Below are positions 25,584 through 34,000 of a stretch of DNA of 36,548 nucleotides, in pieces. The stretch is taken from assembly GCF_030694325.1 (NCBI RefSeq), contig NZ_JAUXYO010000261.1:1-36548 (forward strand), given 5' to 3'. The position numbers were made by a program, and so were the translations under genes. Numbering within the stretch: the first letter of the stretch is position 1; each line of letters begins with the position of its first letter. Under the pieces are notes generated by a model. It saw only the letters and a list, made by a program, of their open reading frames with translations, was not told where the DNA came from and searched no databases. The DNA comes from Allobosea sp. (GTDB lineage Bacteria; Pseudomonadota; Alphaproteobacteria; Rhizobiales; Beijerinckiaceae).

Positions 25584-26561
25584 ATGCGCGCTAACCGCCT
25601 CCGCCTCGCCTTTTTCGCCCTGGCCCTTTCGGTCGCCCCCGCTTTCGCGGCGAGCGATGTGACGGTGGAGGTCAAGAACGAGTCGGAGCCGGTGCTCTGT
25701 GCCGAGAAGGACAATGTCACCATCAAGGCGATCTCGCCCGAGGTGCGCCGCTTCCAGATCGAGGCCGCGCATCCGGCCTATATCGCCGGGCTGATGCGCG
25801 ACAACTGGGATGCGGACTGGACGGCCTGCGACATGGCCGGCGATCCCGTCTTCGCTGCGGTGACGCCGCCGCGCCGCGTGACCTTCTATGAGAGCATCGA
25901 ATACTGGCTCGTCGGCTACACCTTCCCGACTTTCTGGCGACCTTCCGAGACCACCTTCAAGGTCGGCGACCGCGTCGAGAAGGGGCTGCACCTCGTCCAG
26001 CTCTGGAAGCTCGGCAAGGATCGCTCGCACGAACTGCTCGTGGTCTATCCTCAGGACGGCTACTGGCGCGCCCGGCCGATGCCGCCTGCGCCGCTGGCCG
26101 CGACGGCCTATGGCTCATCCTTCCTGGTCGGGCCGATCGTGCAGGATGGCGCGCGGCCCGTCGTGAACATCCGCGAGATCGAGTTCGATCCCAAAACGGT
26201 CTCGTTCAAGATGAGCTTCAAGGACGGTTCCTCCGGCACGCTGAGGCTGGACAATGTCGACGAGAACCGAATGGTGCTCGACGTCGTGCTCGACCGTCCG
26301 GTCGGCGGCGGCAATGCCTTCGTCGCCCTGCGCTCGATGTATGTCACCGAGTTCAACAACGACGTCGCCCGCATCGCTATCCGCGAGCCCGGTGCCAAGG
26401 GCTGGCGCGAGGAGCCGCTGATGCCTTTCGCCGGCGGCAAGGCGACCGATATCTGGATGGGCCGCACCACCCATTCACGCCACAACACCTCCTCGCCCGA
26501 CATGGTGTTTCGGAATTTCTCGCGGGATCCGAACCCGCCCGCCCGTGCCGAAAAGAAGTAG
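25584..26561 (+). CDS. Secreted protein of unknown function in the opgH operon
   Basis: A 325-residue protein with a clear Sec signal peptide: basic MRANRLR, hydrophobic LAFFALALSVAPAFA, cleavage probably after AFA at residue 22. The mature protein is soluble and beta-rich with many aromatic residues: FYESIEYWLVGYTFPTFW, HELLVVYPQDGYWRARP, IEFDPKTVSFKMSF, and a His/Ser-rich end RTTHSRHNTSS. I recognise no family. It begins 12 bases after the FkbM stop, so it is probably the third gene of the opgH unit, and its size and periplasmic address would suit a glucan-handling protein in a locus lacking opgG. There is no visible sequence similarity to OpgG. Confidence 0.75.
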   Translation: MRANRLRLAFFALALSVAPAFAASDVTVEVKNESEPVLCAEKDNVTIKAISPEVRRFQIEAAHPAYIAGLMRDNWDADWTACDMAGDPVFAAVTPPRRVTFYESIEYWLVGYTFPTFWRPSETTFKVGDRVEKGLHLVQLWKLGKDRSHELLVVYPQDGYWRARPMPPAPLAATAYGSSFLVGPIVQDGARPVVNIREIEFDPKTVSFKMSFKDGSSGTLRLDNVDENRMVLDVVLDRPVGGGNAFVALRSMYVTEFNNDVARIAIREPGAKGWREEPLMPFAGGKATDIWMGRTTHSRHNTSSPDMVFRNFSRDPNPPARAEKK

Positions 26562-26670
26562 GGCAGCTCTGCCTCGACAGGGAACGCATCGCGGCGATGC
26601 CGCGTTGCGGCATGACGCGGGCCGCGCAGCGCGCTAGCTTCGCCCGAGATCATCAGCCTCCGGGATCGTC

Positions 26671-27477
26671 ATGCCTCGCTTCGCCGCCAATCTATCGATG
26701 ATGTTCAACGAATGGGCTTTCCTCGACCGCTTCAAGGCGGCGGCCGATGCCGGCTTCGAGGCGGTGGAGTTCCTCTTTCCCTACGATCATCCCGCCGAGC
26801 AGGTCGGGCTGGCGCTCGCCGGCGGGCATCTTCAGCAGGCTCTGTTCAATCTGCCGCCGGGCGATTTCGGGGCGGGCGAGCGCGGCATCGCGGCGCTGGC
26901 CGGCCGCGAGGACGAGTTCCGGGCCGGCGTCGAGACGGCGCTGGCCTATGCCCATGAGACCGGCGTCAAGCGCCTGCACATGATGGCGGGCCTCGCCGAC
27001 CCCGACGATGCGACCGCGCAGGCGACCTACCGGGCCTCGCTCGCCCATGCCGCCGATGCGCTCGCCCCGCATGGAATCGAGCTTCTGCTCGAGCCGATCA
27101 ACGGCAAGGACATGCCGGGCTATTTCCTGAACGATTTCGACCGGGCCGCGGCCTATGTGCGCGAGTCCGGGCGGACCAATGTCAGGCTGCAATTCGACAT
27201 GTATCACTGCGAGCTGATCCATGGCGACGTCGCCGGGCGCCTAAAGGCGCTGTTTCCGCTCGTCGGCCATGTCCAGATCGCCAGTGCCAACGGCCGCAAC
27301 GAACCGGACGATCAGGGGCCGGATTACCCGCAACTGTTCGCGCTGCTGGACGAACTCGGCTATGACGGCTTCGTCGGCTGCGAGTACCGTCCGCGCGCCG
27401 GCACGCTCGAAGGGCTCGGCTGGTTTGCGCCCTATCGCCGTCACGACCCGCGGCCCGACCCGCTGGACATGGCGTGA
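26671..27477 (+). CDS. Hydroxypyruvate isomerase-family protein (Hyi/OtnI-like)
   Basis: A 268-residue TIM-barrel sugar isomerase of the xylose-isomerase-like superfamily. It starts FAANLSMMFNEWAFLDRF and has FEAVEFLFPYDHPA, a metal-binding Glu in LLLEPINGKDMPGYFL, Asp/His in LQFDMYHCELIHGD, HVQIASANGRNEPD and the final GFVGCEYRPR. These positions match Hyi (hydroxypyruvate to tartronate semialdehyde) and OtnI (2-oxo-tetronate isomerase), which cannot be told apart here. Its stop overlaps the glucokinase start (TGATG), implying a small sugar-metabolism operon. The 109-bp gap before it has two short GC hairpins and no clear promoter. Confidence 0.86.
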   Translation: MPRFAANLSMMFNEWAFLDRFKAAADAGFEAVEFLFPYDHPAEQVGLALAGGHLQQALFNLPPGDFGAGERGIAALAGREDEFRAGVETALAYAHETGVKRLHMMAGLADPDDATAQATYRASLAHAADALAPHGIELLLEPINGKDMPGYFLNDFDRAAAYVRESGRTNVRLQFDMYHCELIHGDVAGRLKALFPLVGHVQIASANGRNEPDDQGPDYPQLFALLDELGYDGFVGCEYRPRAGTLEGLGWFAPYRRHDPRPDPLDMA

Positions 27478-28475
27478 TGGCGCCCTTCGCCTGGCCTCTT
27501 TTGGTCGCCGATATCGGAGGCACGAACTGCCGCCTCTCGCTGGTCGATCAGGCGGGTGCCCGGCCGGTCCATCTCGCCCGCATCCCGACCGGCAGCCAGG
27601 CGACGCCCGAGGCCGCGCTGGAGGGGGTGCTGACGACGCTGGCGCAGCGGCCCCGCTCGGCGGTTCTCGCCGTGGCCGGGCCGCTCGAAGGGCGCGCGGC
27701 ACGGCTGACCAATGCGAACTGGACCTTCGATGGCCCCGGCCTCGGCCGGGCTCTGGGGCTGGAGCAGGGGCTGCTCGTCAATGATTTCGAGGCGCAGGCC
27801 GCTTCGCTCGCCGTGCTTGGAGACGGGGACGTGACGACGCTCGTGGCCGGCGATCCGGAAGCGGGCGGGACGCGGCTGGTGCTGGGGCCGGGCACCGGCT
27901 TCGGGGCCGCCGCCCTCGTCACCCGCGCCGGGCGCAGCGTGCTGGTGCCGACCGAGGCGGGGCATATCGGCATCGGTCCGGACGATCCGACCGAGGAGAA
28001 GATCTGGCCGGCCCTGGCCGCCGGGTTGCCGCGGGTCACCGTGGAAACGCTGCTCAGCGGCGACGGGCTGGTGCGCTTTCACCGCGCCGTCGCGGACAGC
28101 TCCGGACTGCGCGAGCCCGATGTCAGCGCGGCGGATGTGACGACCCTGGCGCTCGACGGGGACCCTGCCGCGCTGATGGCCGTGATCTGCTTCTGGCGGC
28201 TGCTGGCCCGTGTCGCCGGCGACCTCGCGCTCGCCTTCAAGGCGACGGGCGGCGTCTATCTTTCGGGCGGGATCGTGCCCCGCCTGCTGCCGCTGGCCGA
28301 GCGGGGCGCGATCGGGTCCGTCTTTTCGGCCAAGCCGCCGATGGAAGATCTCGCCGCGCGGTTCTCGCTGCACGTTATCACCGCCAGCGACGGTGCCGAG
28401 CGGGGCATGGCCGCAATCGCCGCCGCGCCCGAGCGCTTCGGCCTCGACGATTCCGCGCGCTTGTGGTTTGGCTGA
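27477..28475 (+). CDS. glk: Glucokinase
   Basis: A 332-residue protein of the bacterial Glk family (ROK-unrelated, E. coli type). ATP-phosphate motif LLVADIGGTNCRLSLVD at the N-terminus, AVAGPLEGRAARLTNANWTF for the sugar site, LLVNDFEAQAASLAVL with the catalytic Asp, LGPGTGFGAAAL, EAGHIGIGP and the C-terminal GGVYLSGGIVPRLLPL. It phosphorylates glucose in the cytoplasm. ATG 27477 overlaps the isomerase TGA; a GTG at 27474 is one codon earlier. Glucose-6-phosphate can feed UDP-glucose for OpgH upstream, which is a possible but not demonstrated connection. Confidence 0.9.
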   Translation: MAPFAWPLLVADIGGTNCRLSLVDQAGARPVHLARIPTGSQATPEAALEGVLTTLAQRPRSAVLAVAGPLEGRAARLTNANWTFDGPGLGRALGLEQGLLVNDFEAQAASLAVLGDGDVTTLVAGDPEAGGTRLVLGPGTGFGAAALVTRAGRSVLVPTEAGHIGIGPDDPTEEKIWPALAAGLPRVTVETLLSGDGLVRFHRAVADSSGLREPDVSAADVTTLALDGDPAALMAVICFWRLLARVAGDLALAFKATGGVYLSGGIVPRLLPLAERGAIGSVFSAKPPMEDLAARFSLHVITASDGAERGMAAIAAAPERFGLDDSARLWFG

Positions 28476-28508
28476 GGACGGCAAGCCGCCCGGCGGGCCG
28501 TTCCTTTT

Positions 28509-29573
28509 GTGACCTCGCCCTTCTTGTCCGCCATCCTCCCCATCCAGATGCTTCGTGCGCTCGCCGCCTTCATGGTGGCGGTGCACCATGTCCAGTCGGA
28601 TGCGGCGGTTCTCGCCCGGCTCGGCGGCCGGTCCTTCACGCCGAGTGATCTTCTGCCCTGGATGGCGGGCGTCGACATCTTCTTCGTCGTCTCCGGTTTC
28701 ATCATGGTGCATGCCTCGGCGTCGCTGTTCGACCGGCCGGGCGCGTCGGCTCTGTTCCTGAAGCGGCGGCTGGTGCGGATCGTGCCGCTCTACTGGGCGG
28801 CGACGACGCTGTTCCTTCTGGTCGCTCTGGCACTGCCTGCGACGCTCAACTCGGCCGCGCCGAGTGCAGGGCAGATCGCGGCCTCCTATCTGTTCTGGCC
28901 CGTCATCTCGTCCAGCGGCTTGGTCCAGCCGGTCTATTCGCTCGGCTGGACGCTGAACTACGAGATGCTGTTCTACGTGCTGTTCGCGGCCGCGCTCACC
29001 CTGCCGCGGAGGCTCGTCGTGCCGGCAGTGACGTTGGCGCTCGCCAGTCTCGTCGGCGCGACGGCCATGCTCGGGCCGCTGCCGCTGCCGTTCGGCTTCT
29101 GGGGCCAGCCGATCGTGCTCGAATTCGCGGCCGGCATGGGGATTGCGCTGCTGCACCGACGCGGGCTGATGCTAGGGGCGGGAGCGCGCTTTGCGCTGGC
29201 CGCCGTTGCCGTCGGCCTGCTGCTGGGGAGCCCGCATGCGCCGCTGTCGGCGGGGCCATGGCGCGATCTCGCCCTGCATGGTTCAGCGGCCGCGCTCCTG
29301 GTGCTGGCGGCGGTGACAGGGCCGCGTGAGCCGGCTGCGCCGACGGCGCTCGGTTCGGCGCTGGTGCGGGTCGGCGACGCCTCGTATGCGCTCTATCTCG
29401 TCCACCCTTTCGCGATTCGCGGCCTGCGCGAGGTGTTCGTGCGGCTCGGCGTGCTGGAGCCCTGGCTCTTCGTCGTGGCCGCCCTCGCCAGCGCGGTGAT
29501 CGCGGCGCTGCTGGTGCATCGCCTGTTCGAAGTCCCGGTGACGCGCGCGCTGCGACGCTGGACGGGGGCCTGA
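28509..29573 (+). CDS. Acyltransferase-3 family membrane protein
   Basis: A 354-residue protein with about ten hydrophobic helices and the AT3 signatures: IQMLRALAAFMVAVHHV with the catalytic-type His near residue 27, WMAGVDIFFVVSGFIMVH, FLKRRLVRIVPLYW, LGWTLNYEMLFYVLF and a late SYALYLVHPFAIRGL. AT3 proteins transfer acetyl or succinyl groups to extracellular or periplasmic polysaccharides; OpgC, which succinylates glucans, belongs to the family. The start is GTG 28509; ATG 28549 would cut into the first helix. It begins 33 bases after glk. The acceptor is unknown; periplasmic glucan is one possibility given opgH 4 kb upstream. Confidence 0.85.
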   Translation: MTSPFLSAILPIQMLRALAAFMVAVHHVQSDAAVLARLGGRSFTPSDLLPWMAGVDIFFVVSGFIMVHASASLFDRPGASALFLKRRLVRIVPLYWAATTLFLLVALALPATLNSAAPSAGQIAASYLFWPVISSSGLVQPVYSLGWTLNYEMLFYVLFAAALTLPRRLVVPAVTLALASLVGATAMLGPLPLPFGFWGQPIVLEFAAGMGIALLHRRGLMLGAGARFALAAVAVGLLLGSPHAPLSAGPWRDLALHGSAAALLVLAAVTGPREPAAPTALGSALVRVGDASYALYLVHPFAIRGLREVFVRLGVLEPWLFVVAALASAVIAALLVHRLFEVPVTRALRRWTGA

Positions 29574-29581
29574 GGCGGCCG

Positions 29582-29920
29582 TCAGTCGAGGCGGCGGCCT
29601 TTCAGCGACTGGCCGACGATGCCTCCGGCGCGGCGCCGCTCGGCCCGCTTCGCCTTGATCGCCGCGACATGCTCGGGTTGGGGGTGATAGCCGCGCTCCA
29701 TGATCTCGAGCGAGTATTCCTCATAGGTCAGGCCGAGCGCCTCGGCGTTATCCTCGCGGCGCAGGGCGATGTCGCGCGGCTTCTTCCACGCCTTGCGGTG
29801 GGCGAAGCGCCAGTCGAAGAAGCGGCCGATCCGCCCCGTGCCGGTCTCCGACCGGCGCCTGCGCGGCTGCAGGGGCGGCCCGCCATTATGGCCGATTCCG
29901 ATGGGGCGCTGGCGCGGCAT
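29582..29920 (-). CDS. Small basic protein with IGHNGGPP motif
   Basis: A 112-residue, Arg-rich soluble protein. ATG 29920 has a very strong GGAGGAGG six bases upstream, which decides the start over the longer frame to 30007. The N-terminus carries RPIGIGHNGGPPL, a motif I associate with many short hypothetical proteins of Hyphomicrobiales. The middle has KAWKKPRDIALRREDNAEAL and LGLTYEEYSLEIMERGYHPQ, which looks like a short helical domain, and the end is Arg/Lys-rich (IKAKRAERRRAGG). No function is known to me. It converges on the acyltransferase gene with 8 bases between stops and diverges from the ABC-F gene. Confidence 0.75.
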   Translation of the reverse strand: MPRQRPIGIGHNGGPPLQPRRRRSETGTGRIGRFFDWRFAHRKAWKKPRDIALRREDNAEALGLTYEEYSLEIMERGYHPQPEHVAAIKAKRAERRRAGGIVGQSLKGRRLD

Positions 29921-30056
29921 GGTTCCTCCTCCGACCCGGAGATCCCGCAAGGCTACGGCTCCGCTCGGTTTTCGCAAGCGGCGTGCCAGGGCCTGCGGGC
30001 GTGACATCGCCGGCCCACCGGTCTATCCCGCCTTCCATCTCCCATACGGACACGCC

Positions 30057-31874
30057 ATGGCCCCCTTGCTGCATCTGCGCGACGTCGCGCTCACCTTCGG
30101 CGGACAGCCGCTGCTGGAGGCGGCCGAGATCGCGGTTTCGGCCGGCGAGCGCGTCTGCCTCGTCGGCCGCAACGGCTCGGGCAAATCGACCCTGCTGAAG
30201 ATCGCCGCCGGCCTGGTCGAGCCCGATTCGGCGGAGCGTTTCGTCCAGCCGGGCGCGACGGTGCGCTATCTGCCGCAGGAGCCCGATTTCAGCGGTTACA
30301 AGACCTCGCTCGCCTATGTCGAGGCGGGGTTGGGACCGGGTGACGACGCCTATCGCGCGCAGTATCTGATCGACGAACTCGGCCTCACCGGCGAGGAAGA
30401 TCCGGCGACGATGTCGGGCGGCGAGTCGCGGCGCGCGGCGCTGGCGCGCGTTCTGGCGCCCGAACCCGATATCCTGCTGCTGGACGAACCGACCAACCAT
30501 CTCGATTTGCCGGTGATCGAATGGCTCGAGCAGGAGCTGAAATCCCTGCGCTCCGCGATGGTCCTGATCAGCCATGACCGGCGCTTCCTGACGAATCTGT
30601 CGCGGGCGACGATCTGGCTCGATCGCGGCCTGACCCGGCGCATGGACCGCGGCTTCGGCGAGTTCGAGGCCTGGCGCGACGAGGTGCTCGCCCAAGAAGA
30701 GCTCGACCGCCACAAGCTCGACCGCAAGATCGCCCGCGAGGAGGACTGGCTGCGCTATGGCGTCAGCGCCCGGCGCACCCGCAACCAGCGCCGACTGGGC
30801 GAGTTGCACGGCCTGCGCGAGCAGCGCCGCACCGCGCGCTTCGCCGTCGGCAGCGTCAAGCTGGAAGCGAGCGAGGCGCAGACCTCGGGCAAGCTGGTTA
30901 TCGAGGCGGTCAACGTCTCGAAGGCCTATGGCTCGAATGTCGTGATCAAGGATCTGTCGCTGCGCGTCGCGCGGGGCGACCGGATCGGCATCGTCGGCCC
31001 GAATGGTGCCGGCAAGACGACACTGATCAACCTGCTCACGGGGCAGCTCGCGCCCGATTCCGGCACGGTGAAGCTCGGCGTCTCGCTGGAGATGGTGACG
31101 CTCGACCAGCGCCGCGAGAGCCTCGACCCGGCGACGCCGCTGGGAGACGCGCTGACGGGCGGCGGCTCGGACCAGGTCATGGTCGGCGACACGCCGCGCC
31201 ATGTCATCGCCTATATGAAGGACTACCTGTTCCAGCCGCTGCAGCGACGCACCCCTGTCGGCGACCAGTCGGGCGGCGAGCGCGGCCGGCTGATGCTGGC
31301 GCGCGCGCTGGCGAAGCCCTCCAACATGCTGGTGCTGGACGAGCCGACCAACGATCTCGACCTCGAGACGCTCGACCTGCTGCAGGAACTGCTGGCCGAC
31401 TACAAGGGTACGGTGCTGCTGGTCAGCCATGACCGCGACTTCATCGACCGCGTCGTCTCGGCGACGCTGATCTCCGACGGCGACGGCGTCTGGACCGAAT
31501 TCGCCGGCGGCTACACCGACATGCTCGCCCAGCGCGGGCGCGGCGTCGGCGCGAAGGTGAGGGTGGCCTCCAAGGCGGGCACCCCTGCGCCAGAGCCGGC
31601 GGCGGCCGCCCCGAGCGCGCCAGCCGCCCCGACCTCGAAGCGCAAGCTCTCCTTCAACGAGAAGCACGCGCTGGAGACACTGCCCAAGACGATCGCGGTG
31701 CTGCAGGCGGAGGCCGCCAAGCTCAACCAGGCGCTCGCCGGCGATCTCTACACTCGCGACCCGAAGCTCTTCGCCAAGGCGACGACGCGGCTCGAAGAGG
31801 TGACCCGCGAGATCGCCGGGCTCGAGGAGCGCTGGCTGGAACTGGAGATGCTCCGCGAGGAGATCGGCGCGTAA
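30057..31874 (+). CDS. ABC-F ATPase (Uup type)
   Basis: A 605-residue protein with two ABC domains and no membrane segments. Domain 1 has Walker A GRNGSGKST (about 38-46), signature MSGGESRR and Walker B ILLLDEPTNHLDLP. A charged linker (RKIAREEDWLRYGVSARRTRNQRR) with the Arg-rich P-site tRNA-interaction motif follows. Domain 2 has GPNGAGKTT, QSGGERGR and MLVLDEPTNDLDLE. A Pro/Ala-rich spacer leads to a C-terminal coiled coil (about 545-600), as in Uup. ABC-F factors act on ribosomes; Uup is implicated in 50S assembly and in precise excision of transposons. The start ATG 30057 follows long upstream open frame that lacks domain character. Confidence 0.9.
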   Translation: MAPLLHLRDVALTFGGQPLLEAAEIAVSAGERVCLVGRNGSGKSTLLKIAAGLVEPDSAERFVQPGATVRYLPQEPDFSGYKTSLAYVEAGLGPGDDAYRAQYLIDELGLTGEEDPATMSGGESRRAALARVLAPEPDILLLDEPTNHLDLPVIEWLEQELKSLRSAMVLISHDRRFLTNLSRATIWLDRGLTRRMDRGFGEFEAWRDEVLAQEELDRHKLDRKIAREEDWLRYGVSARRTRNQRRLGELHGLREQRRTARFAVGSVKLEASEAQTSGKLVIEAVNVSKAYGSNVVIKDLSLRVARGDRIGIVGPNGAGKTTLINLLTGQLAPDSGTVKLGVSLEMVTLDQRRESLDPATPLGDALTGGGSDQVMVGDTPRHVIAYMKDYLFQPLQRRTPVGDQSGGERGRLMLARALAKPSNMLVLDEPTNDLDLETLDLLQELLADYKGTVLLVSHDRDFIDRVVSATLISDGDGVWTEFAGGYTDMLAQRGRGVGAKVRVASKAGTPAPEPAAAAPSAPAAPTSKRKLSFNEKHALETLPKTIAVLQAEAAKLNQALAGDLYTRDPKLFAKATTRLEEVTREIAGLEERWLELEMLREEIGA

Positions 31875-31911
31875 GGGCCGCGGAGCGCGGCCTGCTGGCA
31901 GAGGAAAGACG

Positions 31912-32658
31912 ATGAGACTGAAGGGCAAGACGGCGCTGGTGACTGGCGCGGCACAGGGGTTCGGCTTCGGCATCGCCGAGACCTTCGTGCGCGAGGGCGC
32001 GCGGGTGGCGCTGCTCGACCTCAACGGCGACAAGGCCAAGGAAGCCGCTCAGGCGATCGGCCGCCGGGCCTTCGCGGTAGCCTGCGACGTCGCCAAGGCC
32101 AAAAGCGTCGACAAGGCCGTCGCGCGTGTCATCGCCAAGCTCGGGCGGCTCGACATCGTCGTCAACAATGCCGGCACGACGCATCGCAACATGCCGATGA
32201 CAGAGGTGACGGAGGAAGAGTTCGACCGCCTCTTCGCGGTGAATGTGAAGTCGATCTACCTGATGGCGAAGGCGACCGTGCCGCATTTCCGTGAGCATGG
32301 CGGCGGCGTGATCCTGAACATCGGCTCCACGGCGGGCGTCCGGCCCCGGCCGGGCCTGACCTGGTACAACGGCTCGAAGGGTGCGGTGAACCTGCTGTCG
32401 AAGTCGATGGCTGTGGAACTGGCGCCGGACCGGATCCGCGTCAACGCGATCGCGCCCGTTGCCGGCGAAACGCCGTTGCTGGCAACCTTCATGGGAGAGG
32501 ACACGCCCGAGAAGCGCGCGCAGTTCCGCGCCTCGATCCCCTGGGGCCGGCTCTCGACCCCGCAGGACATGGCCAATGCCGCGCTTTATCTCTGCTCGGA
32601 CGATGCCGAAATGGTGACGGGGACGGTGCTCGCCGTCGATGGCGGGCGCTGCATCTGA
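31912..32658 (+). CDS. Short-chain dehydrogenase/reductase
   Basis: A 248-residue classical SDR. Cofactor motif TGAAQGFGFG (11-20), Asp after strand 2 in LLDLNGDKA (suggesting NAD rather than NADP), CDVAKAKS, NNAGTTHRN, catalytic Ser-Tyr-Lys in GSTAGVRPRPGLTWYNGSKGA, and C-terminal VTGTVLAVDGGRC. Substrate is not predictable; close relatives act on sugars, 3-oxoacyl-ACP or hydroxysteroids. ATG 31912 has AGAGGA six bases upstream, and the gene follows the ABC-F gene by 37 bases, so they may share a transcript. A palindromic repeat starts seven bases after its stop. Confidence 0.88.
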   Translation: MRLKGKTALVTGAAQGFGFGIAETFVREGARVALLDLNGDKAKEAAQAIGRRAFAVACDVAKAKSVDKAVARVIAKLGRLDIVVNNAGTTHRNMPMTEVTEEEFDRLFAVNVKSIYLMAKATVPHFREHGGGVILNIGSTAGVRPRPGLTWYNGSKGAVNLLSKSMAVELAPDRIRVNAIAPVAGETPLLATFMGEDTPEKRAQFRASIPWGRLSTPQDMANAALYLCSDDAEMVTGTVLAVDGGRCI

Positions 32659-32665
32659 GATGTCG

Positions 32666-32769
32666 CGTCATGCTCGAGCCGCGCCCTGCGCGGACCCAGG
32701 CATCTCGTAAACCAACGAATCATGTCACGAGATTCTCGGGTCGGCGCCTGACGCCGCCCGAGAATGACG
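32666..32769 (+). repeat. Dispersed palindromic repeat, copy 1
   Basis: About 104 bases with two hairpin arms: arm A begins CGTCATGCTCGAGC and ends GGCATCTCG, arm B begins TGTCACGAGATTCTCGGGTC and ends CCCGAGAATGACG. The reverse complement of copy 2 (35504-35586) aligns along its whole length, including the linker TAAACCA. It fills nearly all of the gap between the convergent SDR and phosphoesterase genes. Confidence 0.8.
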
Positions 32770-32776
32770 CGTCTCG

Positions 32777-33670
32777 TCACACCGGCTTGGTGTGAAGCGC
32801 GATCTCTTGGCGACGCATCACGGTGCCGTCGAGTTCGAAGCCGCGCTGCTCGAAGGCGATATGCGGATCGCGCCCATTGCCTTCGATCCGGAAAAGATGC
32901 CAGCTCGCCATCTCGCCATGGCCGAGCGGGCCGATCGAGGCCGAGGGGACGCCGACGATCGGCACGTCGCGGCCCACGCCCGGGCGCCAGGCCAGCGAGA
33001 AGCGGTGGTTGTGGCCGTGGATGACGAGGTCGGCGCCCTTGCGCGCCAGCATCGCCTCGACCGCCGCGGCATCGACCAGTTCGCGGGAACGTCGCGCGCC
33101 GCCGACATAAGGCGGATGGTGGATCAGCACGACGCGGATCAGCCCCTCGTCGCGGGCGCGGTCGAGCAGGGTCTCGGTCTTCGCGATCTGGTCGCGGCCG
33201 ACCTTGCCGGTCGCCATCAGCGGCAGGGTAGGCACGCCGGTGTTGAGCCCGATCAGCGCGACAGGGCCGCGGCGGCGATACCAGGGATAGCCGACGCTGC
33301 CGTCGTCGCTGGCGACCCAGGGGCCGAGATGATGCGCCAGCGCTTTCAGCGAGGAGCGTGCATAGGCGTCGTGATTGCCCGGCACGAAGCTCACCGTCTC
33401 GCGCGGCCCCAACTCGTCGAGAAAGGTGACGGCCGTCCTGAACTCGTTGGGCAGGCCGATATGGGAGACGTCGCCGGTGCAGGCGACATGGTCCGGCTGC
33501 TGCGCGCGGATATCCGCGACGATCAGCGCCAGGATATCCATGTCATGGGCGTGGCGCCGCTTGCGCCGCCAGTTGACGTAACCGGTCGCCCGCTTGCCGA
33601 AGAGCTGATGCAGCGAAAAACCCGCGAGCGGGCCGAGATGCGGATCGGACAGGTGCGCGAGCTTGAACAC
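32777..33670 (-). CDS. Calcineurin-like metallophosphoesterase
   Basis: A 297-residue protein with the complete dinuclear metal motif set: LAHLSDPHLG (D-x-H), CTGDVSH (GD), FVPGNHDAY (GNHD), VLIHHPPY and LVIHGHNHRFSLAW (GHxH). Related enzymes hydrolyse phosphodiesters such as cyclic nucleotides (CpdA) or UDP-diacylglucosamine (LpxH); the spacing and extra loops do not single one out. The start taken is GTG 33670, giving VFKLAHLSDPH at the family N-terminus; the frame is open to another GTG at 33721. The ribosome binding site is weak. It converges on the SDR gene across the repeat element. Confidence 0.87.
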   Translation of the reverse strand: MFKLAHLSDPHLGPLAGFSLHQLFGKRATGYVNWRRKRRHAHDMDILALIVADIRAQQPDHVACTGDVSHIGLPNEFRTAVTFLDELGPRETVSFVPGNHDAYARSSLKALAHHLGPWVASDDGSVGYPWYRRRGPVALIGLNTGVPTLPLMATGKVGRDQIAKTETLLDRARDEGLIRVVLIHHPPYVGGARRSRELVDAAAVEAMLARKGADLVIHGHNHRFSLAWRPGVGRDVPIVGVPSASIGPLGHGEMASWHLFRIEGNGRDPHIAFEQRGFELDGTVMRRQEIALHTKPV

Positions 33671-33751
33671 GCCCTGCGCTAGCCTTGTGGCCGAGCCATC
33701 GTCAAGCCACCCGCAGCGCACGCTTTCGCGTGCGTGGGCGGCGCGGATGGT

Positions 33752-33868
33752 TCAGTTTGCGGCGCCGGTCAGTTCGGAGACGATGCGCGAATCGGTCAGC
33801 GTCAGGGCGGGCTGCCAGACGAAGGCGGGCTTGGCGCGAAAGATCGCAATGATGAAAGAGAGCAGCAT
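33752..33868 (-). CDS. Possible 38-residue small protein
   Basis: A short frame from ATG 33868, with GGGGA eight bases upstream, ending TGA. It reads MLLSFIIAIFRAKPAFVW at the start and then QPALTLTDSRIVSELTGAAN: a hydrophobic N-terminal helix followed by a polar tail. Third positions are strongly G/C, matching neighbouring genes rather than random sequence. It lies in the otherwise gene-free gap between the phosphoesterase and Nudix genes. No family is recognised. It could be chance. Confidence 0.42.
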   Translation of the reverse strand: MLLSFIIAIFRAKPAFVWQPALTLTDSRIVSELTGAAN

Positions 33869-34000
33869 GTCGGTATTCCCCAGCAATGAGGTGGGGATAT
33901 CGGCCCGGTTTGCGGCGCGTTTGTGACGTTCGGGAACGCAGGGCGGGGGTCCGTCATGCGTCATTTGCATATACAATTCGGTAACGATCGGAGGCCATGC

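Noticed and set aside
26586-26612. Two short GC hairpins after the secreted-protein gene as a terminator
   Set aside because: Stems are short and no T run follows on either strand; insufficient for a call.
28476-28508. Possible terminator between glk and the acyltransferase gene
   Set aside because: Only a weak 4-bp GCCC/GGGC stem with a broken T run.
27441-29156. Open frame of 571 codons on the minus strand across glk and the acyltransferase gene
   Set aside because: It spans two well-supported plus-strand genes and has shadow-type composition.
29886-32039. Open frame of 717 codons on the minus strand opposite the ABC-F gene
   Set aside because: Shadow frame; the plus strand carries two complete ABC ATPase motif sets.
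33663-33926. Plus-strand 87-codon open frame
   Set aside because: No Shine-Dalgarno and poor codon bias; it overlaps the phosphoesterase start and the better-supported minus-strand small frame.
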